The notes under the pieces were generated by a model, which saw nothing but the letters and a program-made list of their open reading frames with translations, was not told where the DNA came from and made no database searches. Positions 1 through 5,023 of a stretch of 5,992 nt of DNA are shown piece after piece. Numbering within the stretch: the stretch's first letter is position 1; each line of letters starts with the position of its first letter. Position numbers and translations under genes: made by a program. This DNA is from Nitrososphaerales archaeon (lineage in GTDB: Archaea > Thermoproteota > Nitrososphaeria > Nitrososphaerales > Gagatemarchaeaceae), in NCBI GenBank assembly GCA_030044375.1, contig JASHVX010000049.1, positions 1 to 5,992 on the forward strand, read 5' to 3'.

Positions 1-326
1 ATGTCGGCCACGCTGCACTTCCAGGTCATCCATGCGGCCAGGGCCTTGACCTCGTCGAGGCTCACGTTGGGGTGGTACCTGATGCCGCCCTTGCACGGGC
101 CCCTCACGTCGCTGTACTGTACCCGGTACCCGGTGAACACGTGCGTGTCCCCGTTGTCCATTACCGTAGGGAGTGAGACTGTCACTTCGCGCTTCGGATG
201 AGCGAGGATCTCGTGGATTCCGTCTTCGAGCTTCAGATACCCGGCAGCTATCCTCAGCTGCTCGAGCGCGTTCTCAAAAGCGTTCGGCTTCTGGTCCTGT
301 TGCGACATCGACACCGTCTTACTCAT
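1..326 (-). CDS. gdhA: Glutamate dehydrogenase, N-terminal part (cut by left edge)
   Basis: The first 108 residues of a Glu/Leu/Phe/Val dehydrogenase are present; the rest lies left of the window. The family interconverts glutamate with 2-oxoglutarate and ammonia in the cytoplasm using NAD(P). Seen in the sequence: FENALEQLRIAAGYL at residues 17-31, the substrate-binding stretch GPCKGGIRYHP at 77-87, and MTWKC around 100-104. K79 and K103 are 24 residues apart, matching the two substrate-pocket lysines of the family; the catalytic lysine of the GGxKGG loop would lie just outside the window. The start is the ATG at 326, with GGAGG 10 nt upstream; a second ATG in frame lies at 308. The gap to the end of tpiA is 44 nt and carries its own TATA-like element, so it may be transcribed independently. 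The family call is firm; NAD versus NADP use cannot be told. Confidence 0.93.
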   Translation of the reverse strand, partial: MSKTVSMSQQDQKPNAFENALEQLRIAAGYLKLEDGIHEILAHPKREVTVSLPTVMDNGDTHVFTGYRVQYSDVRGPCKGGIRYHPNVSLDEVKALAAWMTWKCSVAD

Positions 327-347
327 AAAAATCCCGCCTCCAAGATT

Positions 348-357
348 GTATTTAGGT
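348..357 (-). promoter_or_regulatory. TATA-like element of gdhA
   Basis: On the minus strand the sequence reads CCTAAATAC, with the TAAATA core (349-354) centred about 25 nt before the gdhA ATG. This is the usual archaeal TATA-to-start distance, so transcription would begin at or near the ATG. A GGAGG at 337-341 would then be left out of the message, so either the mRNA is leaderless or the true promoter lies further up, within the end of tpiA. Confidence 0.45.
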
Positions 358-370
358 CTAGCGGGCTTTC

Positions 371-1033
371 TCACGCGAGAGAACCGGCGAGCTCAGAGAT
401 CTTTGAGGCCCAGTCGCCTGCCTTGACGACGCTGCTCGAGACCAGCACCCCGTCCGCCCCCAGCTCCATCGCCCTGCGGACGTCCTCCCCGGTTACGATG
501 CCGGCTCCGCAGAGGATCTTACCCCTGAACCCCGAGCCCCTCAGTTTCGAGACCGAGTCAGACACAAGCTCGGGCCTCGCCTTGGACACGGCGACTCCGC
601 TGCCTATCAGGGCAGGGGGCTCGATGGCCACATGGTCTGGCCCGAGCGCGGCGAGCGACACCGCTCTGGCTGCGGTCGCTCCGCAGAGGCAGACCGAAAG
701 CGGCAGTCTCTTCGCCCGTGGGACGAGCCTTCTCAGCTCCCTCAGCGTCTTGGGGGACTCGCTGTGGTTAAGCAGGGTCCCGCTGGCTCCCGCTCCCTTC
801 ACCGCTTCGGGGACGAAGCCGCCAGTGCTCTTAGGGCCCTGCTCGCTCCCGACCGTCTGGCTGAAGACAGGGATGCTCACGCTCGCCGCCACCAGGGCGA
901 CCATAGCGCCGGGAGGGGCCACTATGATTGTCGCGCCTGTCTGCCGTGCCACTCTTTCGGCAGCCTTGGCGAGCTCCACGGAGCCAGGCCCCAGTATCTC
1001 TGGGTAGTTCTTCATGTTGATGATTATGGTCAC
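371..1033 (-). CDS. tpiA: Triosephosphate isomerase, archaeal type
   Basis: This 220-residue TIM barrel interconverts dihydroxyacetone phosphate and glyceraldehyde 3-phosphate in glycolysis/gluconeogenesis in the cytoplasm. The length matches the short archaeal form rather than the roughly 250-residue bacterial one. Visible active-site residues are N6 and K8 in IINMKN, H90 in LLNHSE, and the catalytic E138 in AIEPPALIGSG, which is the archaeal form of flexible loop 6. The phosphate-gripping GAGI (176-179) and GVLVSS (195-200) follow in order. The start is a GTG at 1033; a TGA in frame lies two codons upstream, so no longer form is possible. There is no good Shine-Dalgarno sequence and no AT-rich box at the leaderless distance. 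Co-transcription from upstream, through the acidic mini-ORF 72 nt before it, is therefore plausible. Confidence 0.95.
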   Translation of the reverse strand: MTIIINMKNYPEILGPGSVELAKAAERVARQTGATIIVAPPGAMVALVAASVSIPVFSQTVGSEQGPKSTGGFVPEAVKGAGASGTLLNHSESPKTLRELRRLVPRAKRLPLSVCLCGATAARAVSLAALGPDHVAIEPPALIGSGVAVSKARPELVSDSVSKLRGSGFRGKILCGAGIVTGEDVRRAMELGADGVLVSSSVVKAGDWASKISELAGSLA

Positions 1034-1105
1034 ATCTCACGCCGTCCGCACGGGGCGCTCACTCTATCGCGGGAAGGCCCAACTTGATGGCAGGAGGGCT
1101 TGGTC

Positions 1106-1198
1106 TCAGAACCCGTCCTCGTCCGAGTCCTCTTCCCAGCCGTCTTCGTCAAGGTCTTCGTCGAAGTCCTCATCCAGTTCTTGGTCTTCTTCCGACAT
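1106..1198 (-). CDS. Very acidic 30-residue mini-protein
   Basis: This is a 30-codon ATG-to-TGA frame in the spacer between tpiA and the Sua5-like gene. It begins MSEEDQELDEDF and ends SDEDGF. Nineteen of the 30 residues are Asp or Glu and there is no Lys or Arg. Hydrophobic or aromatic residues recur about every four to five positions (L8, F12, L16, W21, F30), which looks like a charged scaffold presenting anchors. A TATA-like element sits about 30 nt before the ATG, and tpiA follows 72 nt after the stop in the same direction, so the two could be one transcript. I do not recognise a family. It could be a real small protein, for example an acidic peptide that binds basic partners, or a chance frame in a GAC/GAA-rich untranslated leader. 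Real coding is somewhat more likely than not. Confidence 0.5.
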   Translation of the reverse strand: MSEEDQELDEDFDEDLDEDGWEEDSDEDGF

Positions 1199-1223
1199 TG
1201 ACGGCCCCGCGATTCCGGTCAGT

Positions 1224-1232
1224 CTATTAAAG
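1224..1232. promoter_or_regulatory. Shared TATA-like island of a divergent promoter
   Basis: CTATTAAAG (rightward) reads CTTTAATAG leftward and is the only AT-rich patch in the 56-bp spacer between divergent starts. Its centre is about 27 nt before the TTG start of the Sua5-like gene and about 30 nt before the ATG of the acidic mini-ORF, both near archaeal TATA spacing. It may serve both directions. Confidence 0.4.
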
Positions 1233-1254
1233 CCTCTCGCTGGGACAGCATGGA

Positions 1255-1881
1255 TTGCGGGATCCTCGAAGGAAGGCCGCAGAGATTGCCCCGTTCTCTC
1301 CCCCCGCGGTGTCGCGCGCAGCGTCCCTCGTCAGGACGGGCGGCCTCATCGTCTATCCTACCGACACCGTGTACGGACTGGGCTGTGACCCCTTCGACGA
1401 GGCCGCGGTCGCGCGGCTGACCGCAGTAAAGCGGAGGCCTGACAAGCCCATTCCGATCCTGTGCGCCTCGGCGCGCGCCGCCGCAGAGCTGGTGGTGCTC
1501 GCTCCCACGGCCGAGAGGCTGGCCGCGAAGCACTGGCCCGGTGCGCTCACGATAGTCTGCGCCATGAGGAGGCCGCTCCCCTACGAGGTCCACCAAGGGA
1601 CTGGGACCGTCGGAGTGCGCGTCCCTGCGCTGCCGCTATGCATCTCGCTTCTCGAGGAATGCGGCGGATGGCTCACGGGCACGAGCGCGAACTTGTCCGG
1701 GCTCCCGTCGGCAAGGAGCGCGGATGAGGCAGCCTCGCAACTGGGCGACGGGCCCGACCTCATCCTCGACGGGGGCAGGCTCGCGGGCGGCGAGTCCACC
1801 GTGGTAAGGGCCACGGGGCGCGATGTCCAAGTTTTAAGGGCGGGCCCGGTCAGGGTGGAGGAAGCGGCGGGAGAGACATGA
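1255..1881 (+). CDS. L-threonylcarbamoyladenylate synthase (short TsaC/YrdC-type Sua5)
   Basis: This enzyme family makes threonylcarbamoyl-AMP from threonine, bicarbonate and ATP, the activated precursor for t6A at position 37 of ANN-decoding tRNAs. The 208 residues cover the YrdC domain only. GGLIVYPTDTVYGLG is at 29-43, the nucleotide-binding KRRPDKPIPIL at 59-69, WPGALTIV at 94-101, GTVGVRVP at 117-124, TGTSANLSG at 141-149, and the closing STVVRATG and VLRAGPV at 181-199. The C-terminal domain of full Sua5 proteins (about 350 residues) is absent, so this is the short TsaC form. The start is a TTG at 1255; an ATG at 1250 is out of frame, TAA closes the frame at 1228, and a GTG at 1309 would remove the N-terminal segment. 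It overlaps the THUMP gene by 4 nt (ATGA), so the two are co-transcribed. Function is confident; the exact start is less so. Confidence 0.92.
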   Translation: MRDPRRKAAEIAPFSPPAVSRAASLVRTGGLIVYPTDTVYGLGCDPFDEAAVARLTAVKRRPDKPIPILCASARAAAELVVLAPTAERLAAKHWPGALTIVCAMRRPLPYEVHQGTGTVGVRVPALPLCISLLEECGGWLTGTSANLSGLPSARSADEAASQLGDGPDLILDGGRLAGGESTVVRATGRDVQVLRAGPVRVEEAAGET

Positions 1882-2390
1882 ACCTCGTAGTGACCTCTGC
1901 GAAGGGGCTCGAAGCCCGGGCGTCGGCCGAGTTCAAGGAGGTCGCCCTCCTGTCCGGCATCAGGAAGGTAAGCATCGAGAGGTCTGCGTACGACGGGGTG
2001 CTCGAGGTCGAGGTCGAGAACCCGAAGGCCTTGCTGTCGTTCTTCAGCGAGTTCGTCCGGTCCGAGCCCTTCAAGGTGCGGTTCGTGATGCGCGTCATCC
2101 CGGTCAACAGGGTGGTCGACACGAAGATGGAGGAGATCACTGGCGCGGTGTCCGAGCTGGCCGCCGGCATCGGGCCCGGAGAGACCTTCAGGATAACGAT
2201 AGAGGCCAGGGACTCGCCCTACACCGACAGGCAGCTCATCGACGCGATAGCTGACGCGGTAGACCGCAAGGTGAGCCTCGACCTGCCGAACAAGATAGTG
2301 TTCATCCAGATCTTCGGGGAGTACACGGGGGTCTCGGTCGTCAGCCCAGACGAGATCCTCAGCATAACCAAGCTGAAGCGCGCGAACTAG
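1878..2390 (+). CDS. Tan1-like THUMP-domain RNA-binding protein
   Basis: This 170-residue protein has an N-terminal ferredoxin-like part (about 1-65) followed by a THUMP domain (about 66-156) and no catalytic domain. Supporting segments are RFVMRVIPVNRVVDT (68-82), ETFRITIEARDS (102-113), IADAVDRKVSLDLPNK (124-139) and the end strand IQIFGEYTGVSVV (143-155). This pattern matches archaeal stand-alone THUMP proteins related to yeast Tan1, which presents tRNA to the Kre33/Nat10-type acetyltransferase for N4-acetylcytidine. Binding to the tRNA acceptor region is known for THUMP domains; the ac4C role here is inference from similarity. The ATG overlaps the stop of the Sua5-like gene (ATGA), with GGGAG 4 nt upstream, pointing to translational coupling. 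Its TAG stop interlocks with the stop of the opposing Cgi121 gene. Confidence 0.83.
   Translation: MNLVVTSAKGLEARASAEFKEVALLSGIRKVSIERSAYDGVLEVEVENPKALLSFFSEFVRSEPFKVRFVMRVIPVNRVVDTKMEEITGAVSELAAGIGPGETFRITIEARDSPYTDRQLIDAIADAVDRKVSLDLPNKIVFIQIFGEYTGVSVVSPDEILSITKLKRAN
2387..2390. other. Interlocked convergent stop codons (CTAG)
   Basis: The palindrome CTAG supplies the TAG stop of the THUMP gene on the plus strand (2388-2390) and the TAG stop of Cgi121 on the minus strand (2387-2389). The two genes converge with no intergenic base, so any transcription terminator must lie inside the opposing coding sequence, and the transcripts probably overlap at their 3' ends. Confidence 0.9.
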
Positions 2391-2821
2391 CCCCTGGCCG
2401 CGTTGAGCAGAGCCGCGCGCTCTACGCCGTCCAGCTCCTCCTCCGTCAGCCGCCTTCTTCCCAGAGTCCGTCCCAGCAGGGGCCCAGGTCCAGCCCTTTT
2501 GGTGCGGTGCCCGGCCACGACTATCAGGAGGAACTCCTCTCCGGGCTTCGCCCCGACCTGTGCTATCGCCTGCGATATCTGGGTGGTCCCTGCGAGGCGC
2601 AGCAGGAGGTCTATCTCGGGCTTCTTGGCAAGCATGTTGGCCGTGCCGTTCGCGGCGACCGTCTGCGCGGCTATCATCTCGACGTAGCGGGCGTTCGCCG
2701 CGGCGCGCGCGCTGACGGCCTGGACGATCGCCCCCGGGAACCTGATCCGGGCCGCCTCCTTGGCGGCGCCGGGGTCGAGGCCCTTCACTAGGACGCAGAT
2801 CGCGTTCCGCAACTCAGCCAC
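2387..2821 (-). CDS. cgi121: KEOPS complex subunit Cgi121
   Basis: This 144-residue protein resembles Cgi121 (TPRKB in mammals), the subunit that binds Bud32 in the KEOPS complex. KEOPS moves the threonylcarbamoyl group onto A37 of tRNA; Cgi121 helps recruit tRNA through its 3' end. The diagnostic part is AKKPEIDLLLRLAGTTQIS (65-83) followed by QAI, matching the family signature in which LLRLAGTxQI is highly conserved. An N-terminal strand (about 6-13) and an alpha/beta core precede it. After residue 105 the sequence turns basic (HRTKRAGPGPLLGRTLGRRR), then a helical C-terminus follows. The GTG start at 2821 lies inside the end of the MoaD-like gene (8-nt overlap) and no Shine-Dalgarno sequence is visible, which suggests reinitiation by ribosomes finishing the upstream gene. 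The enzyme making the KEOPS substrate is encoded just across the convergent junction. Confidence 0.85.
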   Translation of the reverse strand: MAELRNAICVLVKGLDPGAAKEAARIRFPGAIVQAVSARAAANARYVEMIAAQTVAANGTANMLAKKPEIDLLLRLAGTTQISQAIAQVGAKPGEEFLLIVVAGHRTKRAGPGPLLGRTLGRRRLTEEELDGVERAALLNAARG

Positions 2822-3068
2822 CGTGGGAGAACGGTATCAGGACCACCTTCTGGCCCGCCACCACGGTCCTTCCCTGCGAGGCAGGTACGAAGGCGTCTCC
2901 GTCGTCGACCATGACGAGGGTGTTGTACTTCGTGAAGCCCGGGTCACCATTGCATCGAGCCCTGAGCACGTCCAGGAGCTCCCCCGCCTCGATCGCCTCG
3001 TAGGGGAGTTCGAGCTCGCTGGCCCCCACGCTCGTCCCTATGTGCCCTACGCACTTCACCCTGATCAC
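2814..3068 (-). CDS. MoaD/ThiS/SAMP-like beta-grasp protein with C-terminal Gly-Gly
   Basis: This 84-residue small protein has a predicted ubiquitin-like fold. It opens with a strand (IRVKCVGHIG), has a central helix (about 25-38, AIEAGELLDVLRARC) and ends GQKVVLIPFSHGG, the classic final strand and exposed Gly-Gly of this superfamily. Relatives are adenylated at the terminal glycine by an E1-like enzyme and carry sulfur (MoaD for molybdopterin, ThiS for thiamine, Urm1/SAMP2 for tRNA thiolation) or become attached to proteins (SAMPs). Which role applies cannot be read from the sequence, and no E1-like or MoaE gene is in the window. The start is a GTG that overlaps the stop of the SerK-like gene by 4 nt (GTGA), and the end overlaps Cgi121 by 8 nt, so it is tightly coupled in translation. 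Two cysteines (C6, C39) are present. Confidence 0.78.
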   Translation of the reverse strand: MIRVKCVGHIGTSVGASELELPYEAIEAGELLDVLRARCNGDPGFTKYNTLVMVDDGDAFVPASQGRTVVAGQKVVLIPFSHGG

Positions 3069-3838
3069 TCTGGGTTCACCACGAGGAGTCTTTCCTTATA
3101 CCTTCTGCCATGGTACAGGCTCCCTTCAGGGAGCACGCGGGCGGAGGCGCTTCGCTCAACGCGGAGCCTCAGCTCCCTGCCTGTGAGCGACGCGAGCTCC
3201 TCGATGCGGACGTTCACGGCGACCGGCCTCGGGTCGATGACGTGCATGGAGGTCTTGCACGGAAAGAGCTCCGACCTCCGCGCCGCGTCGACCACGTCGC
3301 CCTTGGTCAGCCTCTGGACCAGGAGCACGGCCTTCGCGCTGTCTTGTATGGCGGAGTCGACCTCGTCCTCGGAGACGAACTCCCTCTTCCAGCCCATGCC
3401 CGCGGCCGCCGAGTCGGCGGCGCGCATCACTGCGAAGGCCTCCTTTAGTCCCTGGCGGCCCGCAAGGCGGTATCCCTTCTCACGGTAGAACAGAGCCAGA
3501 CATGAGCTGCGATCCTCGAGACCGCCGAACGCCTCGGCGAAGGTGCAGGGCTCCGACAGGCCTGCCGCGCTCAGTGTCCTCCCGATGTCGGCTCCTCCTG
3601 TGCGGGAGTAGGTGCGCGCCCATCTCCGAAGCTCCACCCTGCGCGAGCTGTAGTCGACGGGGCTGCACACCGCGTTCTCGACGCCCAGTTTGGAGAAGGC
3701 GGCCAGCCTGTGCATCCCGTCCAGGACGGCGCCGCTCTCGGAGTCGACTATGATGGGGTCTCTCTGGATGCCGTCGCGGCGTATCTCTTCGGCCAGGCTA
3801 GCGACGTGGGCGGGCATCGTCTCTTCGTGGGGGAGCAT
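3065..3838 (-). CDS. SerK-like ParB/sulfiredoxin-fold protein (possible free-serine kinase)
   Basis: This 257-residue protein has an N-terminal ParB-like domain: PHEETMPAHVASLAEEI (3-19), DPIIVDSESGAVLDGMHRLAA (28-47, catalytic-type DGxHR loop at 40-44), and a later PCKTSMHVIDPRPVAVNVRI (193-212). The last stretch and the PHE motif resemble the archaeal ADP-dependent serine kinase SerK of Thermococcus, whose catalytic glutamate lies in PHE (here E5). SerK phosphorylates free serine for cysteine synthesis; assigning that activity here is inference. Residues 216-257 form a basic tail with GRRYKERLLVV. The first ATG is doubtful. The codons just before it, in the open frame reaching back to the S17e TAG, encode VRIDVRPVAS, which fits the missing first strand of the fold. 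No ATG, GTG or TTG occurs there; CTG at 3883 is the best near-cognate codon, with GGAGG (3898-3902) 14 nt before it. The 3' end overlaps the MoaD-like gene. Confidence 0.75.
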   Translation of the reverse strand: MLPHEETMPAHVASLAEEIRRDGIQRDPIIVDSESGAVLDGMHRLAAFSKLGVENAVCSPVDYSSRRVELRRWARTYSRTGGADIGRTLSAAGLSEPCTFAEAFGGLEDRSSCLALFYREKGYRLAGRQGLKEAFAVMRAADSAAAGMGWKREFVSEDEVDSAIQDSAKAVLLVQRLTKGDVVDAARRSELFPCKTSMHVIDPRPVAVNVRIEELASLTGRELRLRVERSASARVLPEGSLYHGRRYKERLLVVNPE

Positions 3839-3892
3839 GGAGGCGACTGGACGGACATCTATTCTGACCCCAGACTGCTCCAGGGTCGACCC

Positions 3893-4111
3893 CTAGCCCT
3901 CCTTCGTCTCGCTGGGTTCCGGGGCCTCTGGCTCGGAGTCTTCCTTGAGCGACTTCGCGATGTACCCGGCTATGTGGTTCCTCAGTTGCTTCGAGGGGAC
4001 CAGGGCCAGCTCGTTCAGGGCGGCTTTGTTCTTCTCGTAGTCGGAGCTGAAAGCCTCCGGATGTCGCTCTAGAATCATCTCGGAGAGCCTTCTGGTCCTG
4101 TCCAAACGCAT
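3893..4111 (-). CDS. rps17e: Small-subunit ribosomal protein S17e
   Basis: This 72-residue protein matches eS17, a 30S/40S protein found in archaea and eukaryotes but not bacteria. Supporting stretches are ILERHPEAFSSDYEKNKAAL (13-32) and KQLRNHIAGYIAKSLK (40-55), the second being the family hallmark RNxIAGYI. Compared with typical archaeal homologues the N-terminus is about three residues short (MRLDRTRR), and an acidic tail of about 17 residues (KEDSEPEAPEPSETKEG) follows the fold. GGAGG at 4115-4119 lies only 3 nt before the ATG; a TTG two codons in (4105) would have the better 9-nt spacing, so the start is uncertain by two residues. It follows TatD after 22 nt. The TAG stop is in the same reading frame as the SerK-like gene downstream. 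The identification is secure. Confidence 0.9.
   Translation of the reverse strand: MRLDRTRRLSEMILERHPEAFSSDYEKNKAALNELALVPSKQLRNHIAGYIAKSLKEDSEPEAPEPSETKEG
3897..3904 (-). promoter_or_regulatory. Shine-Dalgarno sequence for the SerK-like gene
   Basis: AAGGAGGG lies in the last codons of S17e. The first ATG of the SerK-like gene is about 60 nt further on, far too distant, while the in-frame CTG at 3883 is 14 nt away. The site therefore argues that translation starts soon after the S17e stop rather than at the ATG at 3838. It also encodes part of the S17e tail, so it may be coincidental. Confidence 0.35.
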
Positions 4112-4114
4112 CCC

Positions 4115-4119
4115 CCTCC
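4115..4119 (-). promoter_or_regulatory. Shine-Dalgarno sequence for rps17e
   Basis: GGAGG within GGAGGGGG lies in the 22-nt gap after TatD. It is 3 nt from the ATG at 4111 and 9 nt from the in-frame TTG at 4105, so it bears on the choice of start. Internal genes of this block appear to use such sites, while the first gene has none. Confidence 0.55.
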
Positions 4120-4133
4120 GATTTCGCGGGCGG

Positions 4134-4877
4134 TTAAGTCTTCCCGCGGGTCCCCAGGAATTCCTGCGAGTTTAGGGCGACCTGAGCGGCCGAGTCCTGG
4201 AAGGGCCGCCCCCAGATCTGGGCCAGCTTGAAGACCACGGTGGGCATGAGGGACGGTCCGCTCCTCCCCCCGAGCGACGAGAAGGCCACAGGGCCGTCGG
4301 ACTCCGTGAGCACCCGTCCCGGCGGGACCCTCGCCGCCATCTGCTGCAGCCTCTTGGAGGTCAGCAAGGCGGGCCCGTAGGAGACGAAGTACCCTCTGTC
4401 TATCACTTCGGCGAGCTCCTCCTCACCTTGGAACCAGTGCATGAGGACGGGGCCCAGGTCGTGGCTCCCGAGGACGTCGAGGCACTGCCTCTCAGCCCCG
4501 CGGGAGTGGACCTGCACCGGCTTCCCCCACCTCTCGGAGACCTCCAACTGCCTTACGAAGCACTCCATCTGCCGGCTGCCCGCGCCGCACTGAGAGTACT
4601 TGGGGTCGAGGCCGACCTCTCCCACCCCCGAGGCCGCCTCGACGGCCTTGCCGAGCCAACCGAGGTCGGCGTCGTCCTTTTCGGCCTCCGACGGGTGAAG
4701 GCCCACGAAGGCCCTGACGAGCACGGGTTCCTCCGAGGCGTAGCCCAGTGTGCTGAGGGAGGTCTCCATGTCCACCCCGCATGAAAGGAGGCAGAGCCGC
4801 GAGCGGCGTGCGAGCCTCAGGATCGCTTCAGGGCTGGCGCAGGCGGAGAGATGGACGTGCGAGTCGATGAAACTCAC
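4134..4877 (-). CDS. TatD-family metal-dependent hydrolase
   Basis: This 247-residue TIM-barrel hydrolase carries the metal-ligand pattern of the TatD family: DSHVHL (5-10, H7 and H9), GLHPSE (59-64), GEVGLD (86-91, with the bridging E87), VHSRGA (123-128, H124), LMHWFQG (145-151, H147) and TESDGP (191-196, D194). Length is close to the family norm of about 250-260. Characterised members are metal-dependent nucleases acting on DNA ends; the archaeal substrate is not known from sequence. The start is a GTG at 4877 with no Shine-Dalgarno sequence, placed about 25 nt after a TATA-like element; a TAG in frame about 12 codons upstream limits any extension. It is the first gene of the minus-strand block that continues with rps17e 22 nt downstream. 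The family call is confident; the physiological role (DNA or RNA processing) is open. Confidence 0.88.
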   Translation of the reverse strand: MSFIDSHVHLSACASPEAILRLARRSRLCLLSCGVDMETSLSTLGYASEEPVLVRAFVGLHPSEAEKDDADLGWLGKAVEAASGVGEVGLDPKYSQCGAGSRQMECFVRQLEVSERWGKPVQVHSRGAERQCLDVLGSHDLGPVLMHWFQGEEELAEVIDRGYFVSYGPALLTSKRLQQMAARVPPGRVLTESDGPVAFSSLGGRSGPSLMPTVVFKLAQIWGRPFQDSAAQVALNSQEFLGTRGKT

Positions 4878-4898
4878 GCCTCTGCCTTCCTTACGTGG

Positions 4899-4905
4899 TA
4901 TTTCA
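4899..4905 (-). promoter_or_regulatory. Weak TATA-like element of the TatD-S17e block
   Basis: TGAAATA on the minus strand is centred about 25 nt before the GTG of the TatD gene, in an otherwise GC-rich stretch. It is a weak match, but the distance is right for a leaderless transcript. It would drive the whole five-gene block, since no later gap is wide enough for a clear promoter. Confidence 0.3.
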
Positions 4906-5014
4906 GACCACTCCTAGCGCTCCCGACGCAAACTTCGGCCCAGCGGTCTGCGCACGCCCCATCCTACCCTTGATTACCTAGAAACGCCGGAATACATGTC
5001 TGACGGCCCAAAGG

Positions 5015-5023
5015 TTCTTAAAC
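5015..5023 (+). promoter_or_regulatory. TATA-like element of the histone gene
   Basis: TTCTTAAAC, with its AT core TTAAA at 5018-5022, lies 25 nt (centre to ATG) before the histone start, preceded by purines (AAAGG) where a BRE could sit. No Shine-Dalgarno sequence follows, so a leaderless histone mRNA is likely. The rest of the divergent intergenic region (4906-5014) shows nothing I can name. Confidence 0.5.

Noticed and set aside
198..1007. Long plus-strand open frame of 269 codons opposite tpiA
   Set aside because: It is antisense to a clear triosephosphate isomerase with all catalytic residues; the product is Ser/Pro/Ala-rich without domain sense, a common by-product of GC-rich DNA.
1014..1388. 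Plus-strand Ser-rich frame over the acidic mini-ORF
   Set aside because: Its poly-Ser run is only the complement of the GAC/GAA codons, and it overlaps the start of the Sua5-like gene in another frame.
2760..3488. Plus-strand open frame of 242 codons opposite the SerK-like and MoaD-like genes
   Set aside because: It covers two recognisable minus-strand genes and has no recognisable motif; it is a GC-driven shadow.
3893..3895. The S17e TAG as a pyrrolysine codon giving a natural S17e-SerK fusion
   Set aside because: TAG also ends the THUMP, Cgi121 and MFS genes here at exactly the expected family lengths, so it acts as an ordinary stop; no Pyl machinery is visible in the window.
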